Positions 46,052-54,565 of a stretch of DNA of 64,000 nucleotides are shown one piece after another. Origin of the DNA: Halogranum gelatinilyticum. Lineage in GTDB: Archaea; Halobacteriota; Halobacteria; Halobacteriales; Haloferacaceae. The position numbers and the translations under genes are program-made. The notes under the pieces were generated by a model, which saw only the letters and a list, made by a program, of their open reading frames with translations, searched no databases and was not told the origin of the DNA. Numbering within the stretch: the stretch's first letter is position 1; every line of letters begins with the position of its first letter. The stretch is from the NCBI RefSeq assembly GCF_900103715.1, contig NZ_FNHL01000002.1, positions 868,001-932,000 on the forward strand, given 5' to 3'.

Positions 46052-46067
46052 TTTAGGCGAGCCAAAA
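46052..46067. promoter_or_regulatory. Second iron-box-like element overlapping the predicted start site
   Basis: TTTAGGCGAGCCAAAA is a near-palindrome of TTTAGGC and GCC(T)AAA, missing one T. It abuts the ATG at 46071, so a bound repressor would block initiation. Confidence 0.5.
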
Positions 46068-46070
46068 CCC

Positions 46071-47306
46071 ATGGAACGCGATTCGCAGCCGACACCGACG
46101 CGCAGACGACTTCTGGCAGCCAGCGCGGGTCTCACCGCTGGCGGGCTGCTCGCTGGCTGTGCGGGCCAGTCGCCGGAGTCGACAGCCGAGTCGACATCGG
46201 ACGGGACGACGACTGCCGAGCCGACGACCGAGTCGACCGATACCGAGACGACACCGGAACCGGGCTACACGGCGGAGCTGTCGCCGGTCGGAACCGTGAG
46301 CCTCGACGAGCCGCCGACGGACGTCTTCGCGCATTTCCCGTGGTTCGCGGACATGGCGAGCGCGCTCGGCCACGGCGAGAGCATCAACAACGTCTGGTGG
46401 GACGGGACCGCCTCGACGCTGGACTACTTCACGGCCGGATTCGACGACTTCGACATCCCCTGGCGCGACAAGACGGGGTCGTACGGCTTCTCGAAGGAGC
46501 AGCTGTACGAACTCGATAGCGACCTCCATCTCGTCGACCCGGCGTGGGTGACGACGCAGGACAACTGGGACCGCTCCGACATCGACGAGATCGCGGACAC
46601 TCTCGGCCCGTGGCTCGGCAACTACTACAGCAACTTCAACGCGACGCCGCCCGAGACGTGGGCCGACGGCTACCAGTATTACACGCTCTGGGAACTGTTC
46701 GAGCAGGTCGCCGCGCTGTACGGCGAGCGAGAACGGTACGAGGCACTCGCGTCGGTCCACGACGACCTCCTCGGGACGGTCGAGGAGGGACTCCCCGCGG
46801 AGTCCGAGCGGCCGACCGTGGCCTATCTCTCGGTCTCGACGGATCTCTCGGCCATCTATCTGCTCCGGCTGAACGCCCCCGGCTACTTCAACGCCCACAC
46901 CCGACCGCTCGGCGCGGTCGACGCCTTCGGCGGCGAGGAGTGGGACGGTGCGTTCAAACAGGTCGACATGGAGGCACTGCTGGAGGCCGACCCGGACGCC
47001 ATCCTCGCGCTGTGGACGGTCACGGACGCCGTCGACTTCGAGGCGATGACGCAGAACCTCCGCGACGACCCCGTCGGGAGCGAGCTCACCGCCGTCCAAA
47101 ACGACCGCGTGTACGCTCAGGGAACGCGCTGGCAGGGACCGCTGATGAACCTCTTTCAGACCGAGATGACGGCGAAGCAGCTCTATCCCGACGAGTTCGG
47201 CGCGTGGCCGGGCTACGAGAACGGCGACGTCTATCCCGAGTTCGAGTCCGACGAGCAGCTGTTCGACCACGGGCAGGTCGCGGACATCATCGCGGGAGAG
47301 TTCTGA
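46071..47306 (+). CDS. Iron-siderophore-type ABC substrate-binding lipoprotein
   Basis: A 411-residue exported binding protein. TAT leader PTRRRLLAAS, lipobox LLAGC with Cys30, and a Thr/Glu-rich linker precede a type III (BtuF/FecB/FhuD-like) bilobal domain from about residue 70: VGTVSLDEPPTDVFAHFPW, then ALWTVTDAVDF and VYAQGTRWQGP. It would present ferric siderophore or haem to a permease not encoded nearby. Two iron-box-like palindromes lie directly upstream, so iron repression is predicted. The next genes are a tandem-repeat array and then the wec/wbp operon on the opposite strand. Confidence 0.85.
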   Translation: MERDSQPTPTRRRLLAASAGLTAGGLLAGCAGQSPESTAESTSDGTTTAEPTTESTDTETTPEPGYTAELSPVGTVSLDEPPTDVFAHFPWFADMASALGHGESINNVWWDGTASTLDYFTAGFDDFDIPWRDKTGSYGFSKEQLYELDSDLHLVDPAWVTTQDNWDRSDIDEIADTLGPWLGNYYSNFNATPPETWADGYQYYTLWELFEQVAALYGERERYEALASVHDDLLGTVEEGLPAESERPTVAYLSVSTDLSAIYLLRLNAPGYFNAHTRPLGAVDAFGGEEWDGAFKQVDMEALLEADPDAILALWTVTDAVDFEAMTQNLRDDPVGSELTAVQNDRVYAQGTRWQGPLMNLFQTEMTAKQLYPDEFGAWPGYENGDVYPEFESDEQLFDHGQVADIIAGEF

Positions 47307-47446
47307 CCTGCGGTTCGTCTCTGCCGTGCGGTATCGTGGCTGCCGATGAACGGCCGCTCCGACGGTGGCGACGAGACGCCACCGACGGGGCGGGGCACGC
47401 TTGTCGCTCTTCTCGCGTTCGCTCGACGAGTTCGAGACTGCCGAGC

Positions 47447-47599
47447 GCGAAGAATGCGAAGAACGCGAAGAATGCGAAGAATGCGAAGAACGCGAAGAAT
47501 GCGAAGAAAGCGAAGAATGCGAAGAATGCGAAGAACGCGAAGAACGCGAAGAATGCGAAGAATGCGAAGAATGCGAAGAATGCGAAGGACGTGAAGAGC
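47447..47599. repeat. 9-bp tandem array (GCGAAGAAY), 15 perfect-register units plus 2 degraded
   Basis: Fifteen contiguous units GCGAAGAA(T/C/A) (47447-47581) and two decayed ones. Only the ninth base varies among the first fifteen, 14 times T or C and once A. The array lies in the convergent spacer between the binding-protein gene and wecB. Any frame reads as simple repeats (EEC/EER, AKN, RRM), so I do not call a protein. Confidence 0.92.
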
Positions 47600-47632
47600 G
47601 TGTTTCCGTTGTAACTGTCGTCGCCCAGCGGA

Positions 47633-48691
47633 CTACCCGCGAAGTGCCTCCGCGATCCGCTCCGCGGCGTGGCCGTCGCCGTACAGCGACGGCTTCGGCG
47701 GGAGCGGCTCGTCGTCGCGGAGTGCCCGTGCGATGGCGTCGGCGTCGGCACCGACGAGGACGTTCCAGCCAGCCTCGACCGTCTCGACCCATTCGGTCTC
47801 CTCTCGGAGCGTCACGCACCGGCGGTCGAGATAGAGTGCCTCCTTCTGGACGCCCCCGGAGTCGGTAGCGACGCGCTCGGCTCCGTCGAGCAGGCAGACG
47901 AAGTCGAGATAGCCCACCGGGTCGACGACGTGGAGCGCGTCGGTCGCGCGGTCCCACAGCCCGTGGGTCTTCAACGCGGCTTCGGTCCGCGGATGGAGCG
48001 GCAGGACGACCGGCAGCGGCGACTCGGCGAGCCCGTCGATGACGGCGGCCAGCCGGGCCGGGTCGTCGGTGTTGCCCGCGCGGTGGACCGTCGCCAGCAC
48101 GTACTCGCCCGCATCGAGTTCGAGGCGGTCCAGCACCGTCGACCCCTCGACCGCCCGGTCGCGGACCCGCAGGATTGCGTCGAAGCCGACGTCGCCCGTG
48201 ACGTGGACGCCCGACGTGATTCCTTCCCTGCGGAGGGTCTCGGCCGCGCTCTCGGCGGGTGCAAAGAGGAAGTCCGAGCAGTGGTCGGTCAGGACTCTGT
48301 TGACCTCCTCGGGCATCGACCAGTTGCCGCTGCGGAGACCGGCCTCGACGTGCGCCAACGCGGGGTCGCGCTTGGCGGCGACGAGCGCGGCCGCGAGCGT
48401 CGAGTTCGTGTCGCCGTAGACGAGCACGAGATCCGGAGCCTCGGCCTCGACGACCTCGTCCAGCCGGACCAGCATCTCGGCGGTCTGTGCCGCGTGGCCG
48501 CCGGAGCCGACGCCGAGGTTGTAGTCCGGTTCCGGAATCCCGAGTTCGGTGAAGAAGACGTCCGACAGCTCGGCGTCGTAGTGTTGTCCCGTGTGGACGA
48601 GCACCTCCTCGTGTTCGCGACGGAGGGCGTCCGAGACGGGGAACGCCTTGATGAACTGCGGCCGCGCACCGACGACGGAGAGGATCTTCAT
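47633..48691 (-). CDS. wecB: UDP-GlcNAc (UDP-GlcNAc3NAcA) 2-epimerase
   Basis: A 352-residue non-hydrolysing UDP-GlcNAc 2-epimerase-type enzyme. VGARPQFIKA begins the GT-B fold, TGQHYDAELSD, YGDTNSTLA and HVEAGLRSGNWSMPEE carry the catalytic acids, and TDSGGVQKEA is the late UDP-binding loop. It inverts C2 (GlcNAc to ManNAc series). Last gene of a five-gene overlapping operon. In that setting it resembles WbpI, which acts on UDP-GlcNAc3NAcA; with the preceding dehydrogenase alone it would act as WecB. Overlaps the dehydrogenase by 4 bp (ATGA). Confidence 0.85.
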   Translation of the reverse strand: MKILSVVGARPQFIKAFPVSDALRREHEEVLVHTGQHYDAELSDVFFTELGIPEPDYNLGVGSGGHAAQTAEMLVRLDEVVEAEAPDLVLVYGDTNSTLAAALVAAKRDPALAHVEAGLRSGNWSMPEEVNRVLTDHCSDFLFAPAESAAETLRREGITSGVHVTGDVGFDAILRVRDRAVEGSTVLDRLELDAGEYVLATVHRAGNTDDPARLAAVIDGLAESPLPVVLPLHPRTEAALKTHGLWDRATDALHVVDPVGYLDFVCLLDGAERVATDSGGVQKEALYLDRRCVTLREETEWVETVEAGWNVLVGADADAIARALRDDEPLPPKPSLYGDGHAAERIAEALRG

Positions 48692-50097
48692 CGGTCGCCT
48701 CCGGCAACCGTGTTCGCGTCCCCGCCGTCGGTCGCGGCGGTCCGCTCTACCGACCCGACGCGCCGCCCGCCGCCGATGCGGTAGACCGGGTGGCGCGTCT
48801 CGCCGACGCTGCCGCGGCCGTCGACGACGACCACGTCCTCGAAGGCGTCCCAGTCGATAGCGTCGAACTCGGCGTGGGGTGTGACGACGACGACCGCGTC
48901 CGGGTCCGTCGTGAGCAGGTCGTCCACGTCGACGCGCTCGCCCGCGAAGTCGCTCGTGTCGTCGAGCACCGGGTCACAGACGAGGACGCGCGCGCCGAGT
49001 TCGGCCAGCCGCTCGACGAGCGGCTTTGCGGGCGTCGCGCGAATCTCGGCCACGCCGGGGCGGTAAGTCAGCCCGAGGACGAGCACGGTCGCGTCGGCGA
49101 CGTGTTTCCCCACCGCGGCGAGTTCGTCCTCGACCTTCTCGGCGGTGAACCGCGGCATCGAGTCGTTGACCTGCCGTGCGGTCCGGAGGAGTGGGGTGTC
49201 CCGCTCCACACGGTCCATGACGAAGTACGGATAGTACGGGATGCAGTGGCCGCCGACGCCCGGTCCGGGCGTGTGGATGTCACAGAAGGGCTGGCTGTTG
49301 GCCGCGTCGATGGTCTCGACGACGTCGATGCCGAGTTCGTCGGTCAGCGTCGCCAGCTCGTTCGCGAGTGCGATGTTGACGTCGCGGTACAGCCCCTCGA
49401 ACAGCTTGACGCACTCGGCGGTCGTCGCGTCCGCGACGGGGATGACGTCGTTCGTCGTCAGCGACTCGTAGACCAGCCGCGCGACGCGGGTGCTCTCGGC
49501 GTCGACGCCGCCGACGATCTTCGGATGGCCGCCGCGGACGTCCGACAGTGCCCGACCGCTCAGGGTGCGCTCGGGGCAGACCGCGACGCCGAACGCCGCC
49601 TCGTCCAGCCCGCTCACTTCGGCGACGAGCGGCCGGACGAGGTCGCGTGCGGTGCCCGGCGGGACCGTACACTCGACGACGACAAGGTCGCCCGCGGTGA
49701 CGTTCGCGCCGAGCGCGCGGCACGCCGACTCCAGTATCGAGAGGTCGGTCCGGTGGTCGTCGGTGACGAGCGTCGGCACGATGACGACGTGGACGGTCGC
49801 CGCCGCATCGCTCGCATCAACCGTCGCACGGAACGCCCCGCGAGTGACCTGCTCGGCGACCGCCTCGGGGAGTCCGGGTTCGCCCGTGACGTGACACTCG
49901 CCGGCGTTGAGCGTGTCGACGACTCCCTGGTCGACGTCGACGCCGACGACGTTCCCCGTCGTCTCGGCGTAGACCATCGCCAGCGGCAGCCCCATCTTCC
50001 CGAGTCCGTAGACGGCGACCGGCACGTCGCCGCCCTCGAACGCCCGACGCTGTGCGGCGGGCGAGAGCGACGAACCGTAGAGCGAGACGGGGGTCAC
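48688..50097 (-). CDS. wecC: UDP-N-acetyl-hexosamine 6-dehydrogenase (WbpA/WecC type)
   Basis: A 469-residue UDP-sugar dehydrogenase. VAVYGLGKMGLPLA is the NAD loop, CPERTLSGRAL and PGPGVGGHCIPYYPYF contain the family signatures and the catalytic Cys. The C-terminal domain starts LVLGLTYRPGVAE. GGHCI with PGPG is the WecC/WbpA type acting on UDP-HexNAc, unlike aglM (GGSCFPKD). It makes the C6 carboxylate (UDP-GlcNAcA or UDP-ManNAcA). The GTG at 50097 overlaps the stop of the oxidoreductase gene (GTGA), and its own end overlaps wecB by 4 bp. Substrate by context. Confidence 0.85.
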   Translation of the reverse strand: MTPVSLYGSSLSPAAQRRAFEGGDVPVAVYGLGKMGLPLAMVYAETTGNVVGVDVDQGVVDTLNAGECHVTGEPGLPEAVAEQVTRGAFRATVDASDAAATVHVVIVPTLVTDDHRTDLSILESACRALGANVTAGDLVVVECTVPPGTARDLVRPLVAEVSGLDEAAFGVAVCPERTLSGRALSDVRGGHPKIVGGVDAESTRVARLVYESLTTNDVIPVADATTAECVKLFEGLYRDVNIALANELATLTDELGIDVVETIDAANSQPFCDIHTPGPGVGGHCIPYYPYFVMDRVERDTPLLRTARQVNDSMPRFTAEKVEDELAAVGKHVADATVLVLGLTYRPGVAEIRATPAKPLVERLAELGARVLVCDPVLDDTSDFAGERVDVDDLLTTDPDAVVVVTPHAEFDAIDWDAFEDVVVVDGRGSVGETRHPVYRIGGGRRVGSVERTAATDGGDANTVAGGDR

Positions 50098-51089
50098 TCG
50101 GCCACCTCCGAGAGCGGCGTCCCTCCGACTGCCCCCGTCGGGCCGTCCCCGACCCGCTCGGTGACGAGCATCGCGAGCGCGAGTGCTCGGAGGCCGTCGT
50201 CGATGCCGACCACGGGTTCCGAGCCGGTGGTCGCCGCCTTGACGAACGCCGCGAGTTCGAGCTTCAGCGGTTCGCCCGCCGAGAGCATCGGCTGTTCGAT
50301 GACGCTCTCGTTGCGGTAGCTGACCTCGCCGCCCTGCCGACGGTACTCGGGGTGGGAGTGGCGGTGGATGCGCAGCGACTGGTCGATGTAGTCGACGGTG
50401 ACGAAACACTCCTCGGCCGTGACTTCAAGGGTTCGGACCTTCTTCTGGGTGCGGCGGCTGGCGGTCAGCGTCGCGAGCGTCCCGTCGGCGAAGCCGAGAT
50501 GGGCCGTCGCGTGCTGGCCGTCGGCCGTCCCGAAGCCGTGGACCGACTCGACGCCGCTCCCGGCGAGCGCGCAGACGACGTCGAGGTCGTGAATCATCAG
50601 GTCGAGGACGACGCCGTCGTCGATGCGACGCGCTGGCGGCGGCCCGAGCCGGTGGGCTTCGAACGCGACCGGGGTGAGGTCGGCCATCACGTCGAACAGT
50701 GCCGTGACCGCCGGGTTGAACCGCTCGACGTGGCCGACCTGGACGACGACGTCGTGGGCGTCGGCGAGGGCAGCCAACTCGCGTCCCTCTTCGACGGTCG
50801 CCGTGACGGGCTTCTCGACGAGGACGTGGACGCCAGCCTCGATGGCCTGGCGGGCGACGTCGAAGTGAAAGCGGGTCGGCACGGCGATAGAGACCACGTC
50901 GGCGCGAGCGAGCAGTTCGGCGAGGTCGTAGGCGACCGTGTCGAACTCGTCGGCGACCTCACGGGCGAGCGCGTCGTCGACGTCACTGACGCCGACGAGG
51001 TCGACGCCGGGGAGTTCCGCGTAGACGCGTGCGTGGTTCCGCCCCATCGCGCCGACGCCGATGACACCCGCTGCAACAGTCGCGCTCAT
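50094..51089 (-). CDS. Gfo/Idh/MocA oxidoreductase, UDP-GlcNAcA 3-dehydrogenase type (WbpB)
   Basis: A 331-residue NAD-dependent oxidoreductase. GVIGVGAMGRNHARVYA is the dinucleotide loop, LVEKPVTATVEEG has the EKP active site, QVGHVERFNPAV and LDLMIHDLDVV are the substrate-domain signatures. This is the WbpB/WlbA group that oxidises C3 of UDP-GlcNAcA before transamination. It overlaps its aminotransferase neighbour by 4 bp and the downstream dehydrogenase by 4 bp (GTGA). Role assigned mainly from operon context, since Gfo/Idh enzymes vary widely. Confidence 0.8.
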   Translation of the reverse strand: MSATVAAGVIGVGAMGRNHARVYAELPGVDLVGVSDVDDALAREVADEFDTVAYDLAELLARADVVSIAVPTRFHFDVARQAIEAGVHVLVEKPVTATVEEGRELAALADAHDVVVQVGHVERFNPAVTALFDVMADLTPVAFEAHRLGPPPARRIDDGVVLDLMIHDLDVVCALAGSGVESVHGFGTADGQHATAHLGFADGTLATLTASRRTQKKVRTLEVTAEECFVTVDYIDQSLRIHRHSHPEYRRQGGEVSYRNESVIEQPMLSAGEPLKLELAAFVKAATTGSEPVVGIDDGLRALALAMLVTERVGDGPTGAVGGTPLSEVAE

Positions 51090-52261
51090 CGGTTCGCCTC
51101 CACGTACGCGTGAATCGCGTCGGCGACGCGCTCGACGTCGACCGGTGAGACGCCCGGATGCACGGGCAGCGAGAGCACTTCGTCGGCTGCGCGTTCGGCG
51201 ATGGGTGCGCGGACGTCGAGTCCGGCGTAGGGTCGCTGGCGGTGGATGGGGATGGGATAGTAGACGCCCGTCCCGATCTCTTCGGCGGCGAGATGGGCGG
51301 CTAGGCCGTCGCGGTCGGCGGAGCGCACCGTATACTGGTGGTAGACGTGGCGGAAGCCGTCCGGCTCCATCGGCGTGACGAGCGGCGTGTCGGCGAGCAG
51401 GTCGTCGTAGCGCGCGGCGTTCTCGCGGCGGCGGTCGTTGAACCCGGGGAGTCGCGTCAGCTGCACTCGGCCGATGGCCGCCGCGAGGTCGGTCAGCCGG
51501 TAGTTGTGGCCGACGGTCGCGTGCTCGTAGCCCGAGACGCGGCCGTGGTCGATGAACCGGCCTGCAGCTTCGGTCAGTTCGGCGGAGTCGGTCGTGATCA
51601 TCCCGCCCTCGCCCGTGGTCATGTTCTTCGTCGGGTAGAACGAGAAGCAGGCGACGTCGCCGAAGCTCCCGACTCGCTGGCCGTCGACGGCCGCGCCGTG
51701 GGCCTGTGCGGCGTCCTCGACGAGCGCGAAGTCGAACTCGTCTGCGAGTTCCTGGAGATGGGCCACGTCGGCCGGGAGACCGAAGAGATGGACCGCGACG
51801 ACCGCGTCGACCTGCTCGCCCGCGCGGAGCGCGGCTTCGAGCGCGTCGACGTCGAGGTTGTAGGTGAGGGGGTCGATGTCGACGAAGCCCACCTCGGCCC
51901 CGCAGAGCGCGGCGGCGTTCGCGCTGGCGACGAACGAGAAGGGCGTCGTCACGACGCGCGAGCCGGGACCGACGCCGAGTGCGACGAGCGCGGCGTGGAG
52001 TGCCGTGGTGCCGTTGGAGGTGGCGACGGCGTGGTCGACGCCGCAGAACTCGGCGAACTCGCTCTCGAAGGCCTCGACCTCCGTGCCGTGGGCGAGCTGG
52101 CCGCTGCGGACGACGGCGTCGACGCGGGCGCGCTCCTCGTCGCCGAGCGCGGGCGCGGCGATGGCGATGGGTCGGGTGCGGCGGGTGACCGCCTGTGGTC
52201 GGCTCGGGCTATCGACGGCCGCGGTGTCGACGCCGCCGTCGGTCGGGATGTCCGAGCTCAT
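51086..52261 (-). CDS. DegT/DnrJ/EryC1 sugar aminotransferase (WbpE type)
   Basis: A 391-residue PLP enzyme. The PLP Lys212 is in FYPTKNMTTGEGG, Asp183 contacts the pyridine N in VEDAAQAHGA, and the Ser/Thr ligands are in SNGTTALHA. These enzymes use Glu to aminate keto-sugar nucleotides. With the 3-dehydrogenase and acetyltransferase neighbours, transamination of UDP-3-keto-GlcNAcA to UDP-GlcNAc3NA (WbpE) is predicted. The N-terminal 30 residues are Pro/Arg/Thr-rich and outside the fold; an internal start is possible. ATGA overlap with the acetyltransferase. Confidence 0.85.
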   Translation of the reverse strand: MSSDIPTDGGVDTAAVDSPSRPQAVTRRTRPIAIAAPALGDEERARVDAVVRSGQLAHGTEVEAFESEFAEFCGVDHAVATSNGTTALHAALVALGVGPGSRVVTTPFSFVASANAAALCGAEVGFVDIDPLTYNLDVDALEAALRAGEQVDAVVAVHLFGLPADVAHLQELADEFDFALVEDAAQAHGAAVDGQRVGSFGDVACFSFYPTKNMTTGEGGMITTDSAELTEAAGRFIDHGRVSGYEHATVGHNYRLTDLAAAIGRVQLTRLPGFNDRRRENAARYDDLLADTPLVTPMEPDGFRHVYHQYTVRSADRDGLAAHLAAEEIGTGVYYPIPIHRQRPYAGLDVRAPIAERAADEVLSLPVHPGVSPVDVERVADAIHAYVEANR

Positions 52262-52842
52262 CGGATGTGGTTCCCCCCTTTGAGCGACTCGGGCAGCGGT
52301 CGGTGGACCGCGGGCGAGCCGACCGCGAGCGTCCGCGGTGGGACGTCGCGCGTGACGACCGCGCCCGCGGCGACGAACGCGCCTTCACCGATGGTGACAC
52401 CGGGAAGAATGGTCGCGTTCGCGCCGATGGAGACGTGGTCCTCGATGGTCGCGCCGACGAGACCGACGTCCTGTCTGACTGGGTAGGGGTCGTTCGTCAG
52501 GACCGCCCCCGGTCCGACGAAGACGTCGTCGCCGATGACCGTCTCGGGCGGGATGTAGACGCCCGTCTGGAGACTGACGCCGGAGCCGACGACGACGCGG
52601 CCGTCGACGACGGTGTTCGTGCCGACGAGCACGTCGTCGCCGATGACCGTCTCCGCGCGGATCAGGACGTTGTGGCCGGTGGTGAAGTCGTCGCCGACGA
52701 CGACGTCGCCGTAGAGGATCGACCCCGAACGGATGGTCGCGCGGTCGCCGACGACCGTCGGGTGCTCCCCGCCGCCGACGCCGAGTTGGACGTCGGGGTC
52801 GACAGCCGGGTCGTCGCCGAGTTGATGAAGTATCGTTGTCAT
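52258..52842 (-). CDS. Left-handed beta-helix N-acetyltransferase (WbpD type)
   Basis: A 194-residue hexapeptide-repeat acyltransferase (VVVGDDFTTGHNVLIRAET, GANATILPGVTIGEGAFVAAG, VGSPAVHRPL). It is expected to N-acetylate the 3-amino group on the product of the aminotransferase. Start ATG 52842 (MTTILHQLG). First gene of the operon, divergent to none; a 493-bp non-coding stretch lies upstream. Similar proteins are also maltose or galactoside acetyltransferases, so the assignment rests on gene order. Confidence 0.82.
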   Translation of the reverse strand: MTTILHQLGDDPAVDPDVQLGVGGGEHPTVVGDRATIRSGSILYGDVVVGDDFTTGHNVLIRAETVIGDDVLVGTNTVVDGRVVVGSGVSLQTGVYIPPETVIGDDVFVGPGAVLTNDPYPVRQDVGLVGATIEDHVSIGANATILPGVTIGEGAFVAAGAVVTRDVPPRTLAVGSPAVHRPLPESLKGGNHIR

Positions 52843-53335
52843 AATCGTCTCGTGGTGGTCCCCCACGACGGGGGAGTAGCCTCGACCCAGAGGAGGTGTC
52901 TGTGTGGCTTTGTTAGTCGGCCCCTGTGAGCCTCGTAGGGCGGTTCAGCCGACGAAGAATGTGGGTCGCGTGTGGCCCGCGGTCTCGCAAACGGACGGAC
53001 TCGCGGACGAACGAGTTCAGGTAGTGGGAGTGTCGGGCACGTGCGTCGAGTGCGGATGGGAGAGTGGCAGTAGTGAGTGGCGGGTCCGTGCGTTGGGTCC
53101 AGATGGGAGCGCGGCGGGTCCAGGTGCGAGAGCCGCAGAGAGTGACGGACGCATGCGTGAGGTCCAAGTGAAAGCGGCGGATTCGCCCGAAGTGACGGGT
53201 GCGTGTTGGGGTAACGGGCAAGAAAAACGGCGGCGGAGTCGTCGGCTACCGACCGGCTGCGACCGGTCTGTGTTCACCGACGCGGGGTCTGTCGGACCGG
53301 GATGGGCATCGGGCTGCGTTTATCCGAGCAGTCGT
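52843..53335. other. Intergenic, operon promoter region
   Basis: A 493-bp gap. It must contain the promoter of the five-gene operon on the minus strand and the terminator of the PadR gene. I found no convincing frame: long candidates are Arg/Gly/Trp-rich. No tandem repeats or stable stems are obvious. Confidence 0.5.
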
Positions 53336-53617
53336 TCACTCGGCGTCGAGAAACTGGCTCTCCCACGCCTGCCGCTGTTGGAGCGCTTGAATCCCTGCTT
53401 CCGAGATCTGGTAGTAGTTCGTTCGGCGGTCGTGCTGCCCCTTGGTGACGAAACCGCGGTCGACGAGCGTATCCAGGTTTGGATACAGCCGTCCGTGTTT
53501 GACTTCGCCGATATCTCGCTCGATGCGCTCTTTCACCATCTGCCCAGAGGGTTTGTCCAGGCCAGCGATGACGTACAAGAGGTCACGCTGGAAGCCGGTC
53601 AGTTCGAACAGACTCAT
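53336..53617 (-). CDS. PadR family transcriptional regulator
   Basis: A 93-residue winged-helix regulator: LTGFQRDLLYVIAGLDKPSGQ, ERDIGEVKHGRLYPNLDTL (the recognition region of PadR proteins), and RRTNYYQISEAGIQAL at the wing. Most haloarchaeal PadR-type small proteins lack the long C-terminal helix, as here. Targets unknown. The wbp/wec operon lies downstream on the same strand and might be regulated by it, but that is only proximity. Confidence 0.87.
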   Translation of the reverse strand: MSLFELTGFQRDLLYVIAGLDKPSGQMVKERIERDIGEVKHGRLYPNLDTLVDRGFVTKGQHDRRTNYYQISEAGIQALQQRQAWESQFLDAE

Positions 53618-53906
53618 CGTGGCTCCAGATTACACGCCATTGGATATTGTTAGCCACCGACGAACGGGGGAGAGAGCCGCTGTCACCGTACTTCGCTCGC
53701 GGGAACACATCGGTAACCGGGAAGACCGGCCTACGACGGGGGTCGCGCCGGGGCGGTACGGCCAGCCAACCGGGTACATTCAGTCCTACCGAACCGTCCG
53801 ATAGTCCGGGAATAACCAAGTCACTAGGTGGTTTTCACAGGTGTATGAGATACCAGGCGTACCGGCAGTGGCCGCAACAGTCTACCGCCCGACTGTACGG
53901 TGCCGG

Positions 53907-54440
53907 ATGACCCCGGACGGTGGGCAACTCTCGACGGACGCGCTGTTTCAGATTCTGGGCAACTCTCGGCGGCGCTTCATCATCCGCCAGCTCTACCGGA
54001 CGGACCGCGACCTCGACTTGAAGGAACTCGCCGCCCAGATCGCGGCGGTCGAGGAGGGGATCGCGCCCGAGGCGGTCACGAACGAGGAACGGCAACGCGT
54101 GTACGTCTCGCTCTACCAGACGCATCTGCCGACGCTCACCGAGAGTGGACTCATCGACTACGACGAGGACCGACGGACGCTCTCGCTCAGACGCAACGCG
54201 CTCGAAGGCCACTGCGTGACGCCGTCGTCGACGCCGTGGCTGACGGGCTACGCGGTCGTCGCCGCCGCTGGTCTGCTGGTCGGTCTCGCGTTCTCGTTCG
54301 GACTGCTCGGCCTGCCACCGTCGGCCGCCGGGACCGCCCTGACCGGGTTGGGAGTCGTCCTCGGCGCGCTCGTCGCCGCCCAGTACGCCCGAGAGCGACG
54401 GCTCGCCGCGAAAGAGTGTCTCCTGTCGCTGGTGGAGTAA
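53907..54440 (+). CDS. HTH-plus-two-helix membrane protein (DUF7344-like)
   Basis: A 177-residue protein: a winged-helix domain (about 10-95: SRRRFIIRQLYRTDR, RVYVSLYQTHLPTL, LIDYDEDRRTLSL) joined to two membrane helices (about 118-138 and 142-165). Proteins of this plan (DUF7344-like) are common in haloarchaea and probably membrane-tethered regulators. A close relative is at 55398. The ATG at 53907 is preferred; an in-frame ATG at 53841 would prepend a basic stretch. The stop codon lies inside the first unit of a 37-bp tandem array. Confidence 0.8.
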   Translation: MTPDGGQLSTDALFQILGNSRRRFIIRQLYRTDRDLDLKELAAQIAAVEEGIAPEAVTNEERQRVYVSLYQTHLPTLTESGLIDYDEDRRTLSLRRNALEGHCVTPSSTPWLTGYAVVAAAGLLVGLAFSFGLLGLPPSAAGTALTGLGVVLGALVAAQYARERRLAAKECLLSLVE

Positions 54441-54565
54441 CGTGAGCGACGGCGAGTGTCTGGCGTCGGTCGAGTAGCGTGAGCGACGGCGTGCGTCTGG
54501 CGTCGGTCGAGTAGCGTGACCGACGGCGAGTGTCTGGCGTCGGTCGAGTAGCGTGACCGACGGCG
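54435..54565. repeat. 37-bp tandem array beginning at a stop codon
   Basis: Units start GAGTAA or GAGTAG at 54435, 54472, 54509 and 54546 (the last partial). Each continues CGTGA(G/C)CGACGGCG(A/T) and ends TCTGGCGTCGGTC. The first GAGTAA is the Glu codon and stop of the HTH-membrane gene. No spacers separate the units, so it is not CRISPR. Confidence 0.92.

Noticed and set aside
47365-47868. A Cys/Glu/Arg-repeat reading frame across the 9-bp array
   Set aside because: It exists only because 9-bp repeats stay open; upstream and downstream parts are not protein-like and it runs into wecB.
52904-53653. A 249-codon frame across the operon promoter region
   Set aside because: Antisense to PadR at its end, Arg/Gly/Trp-rich, and no start context.
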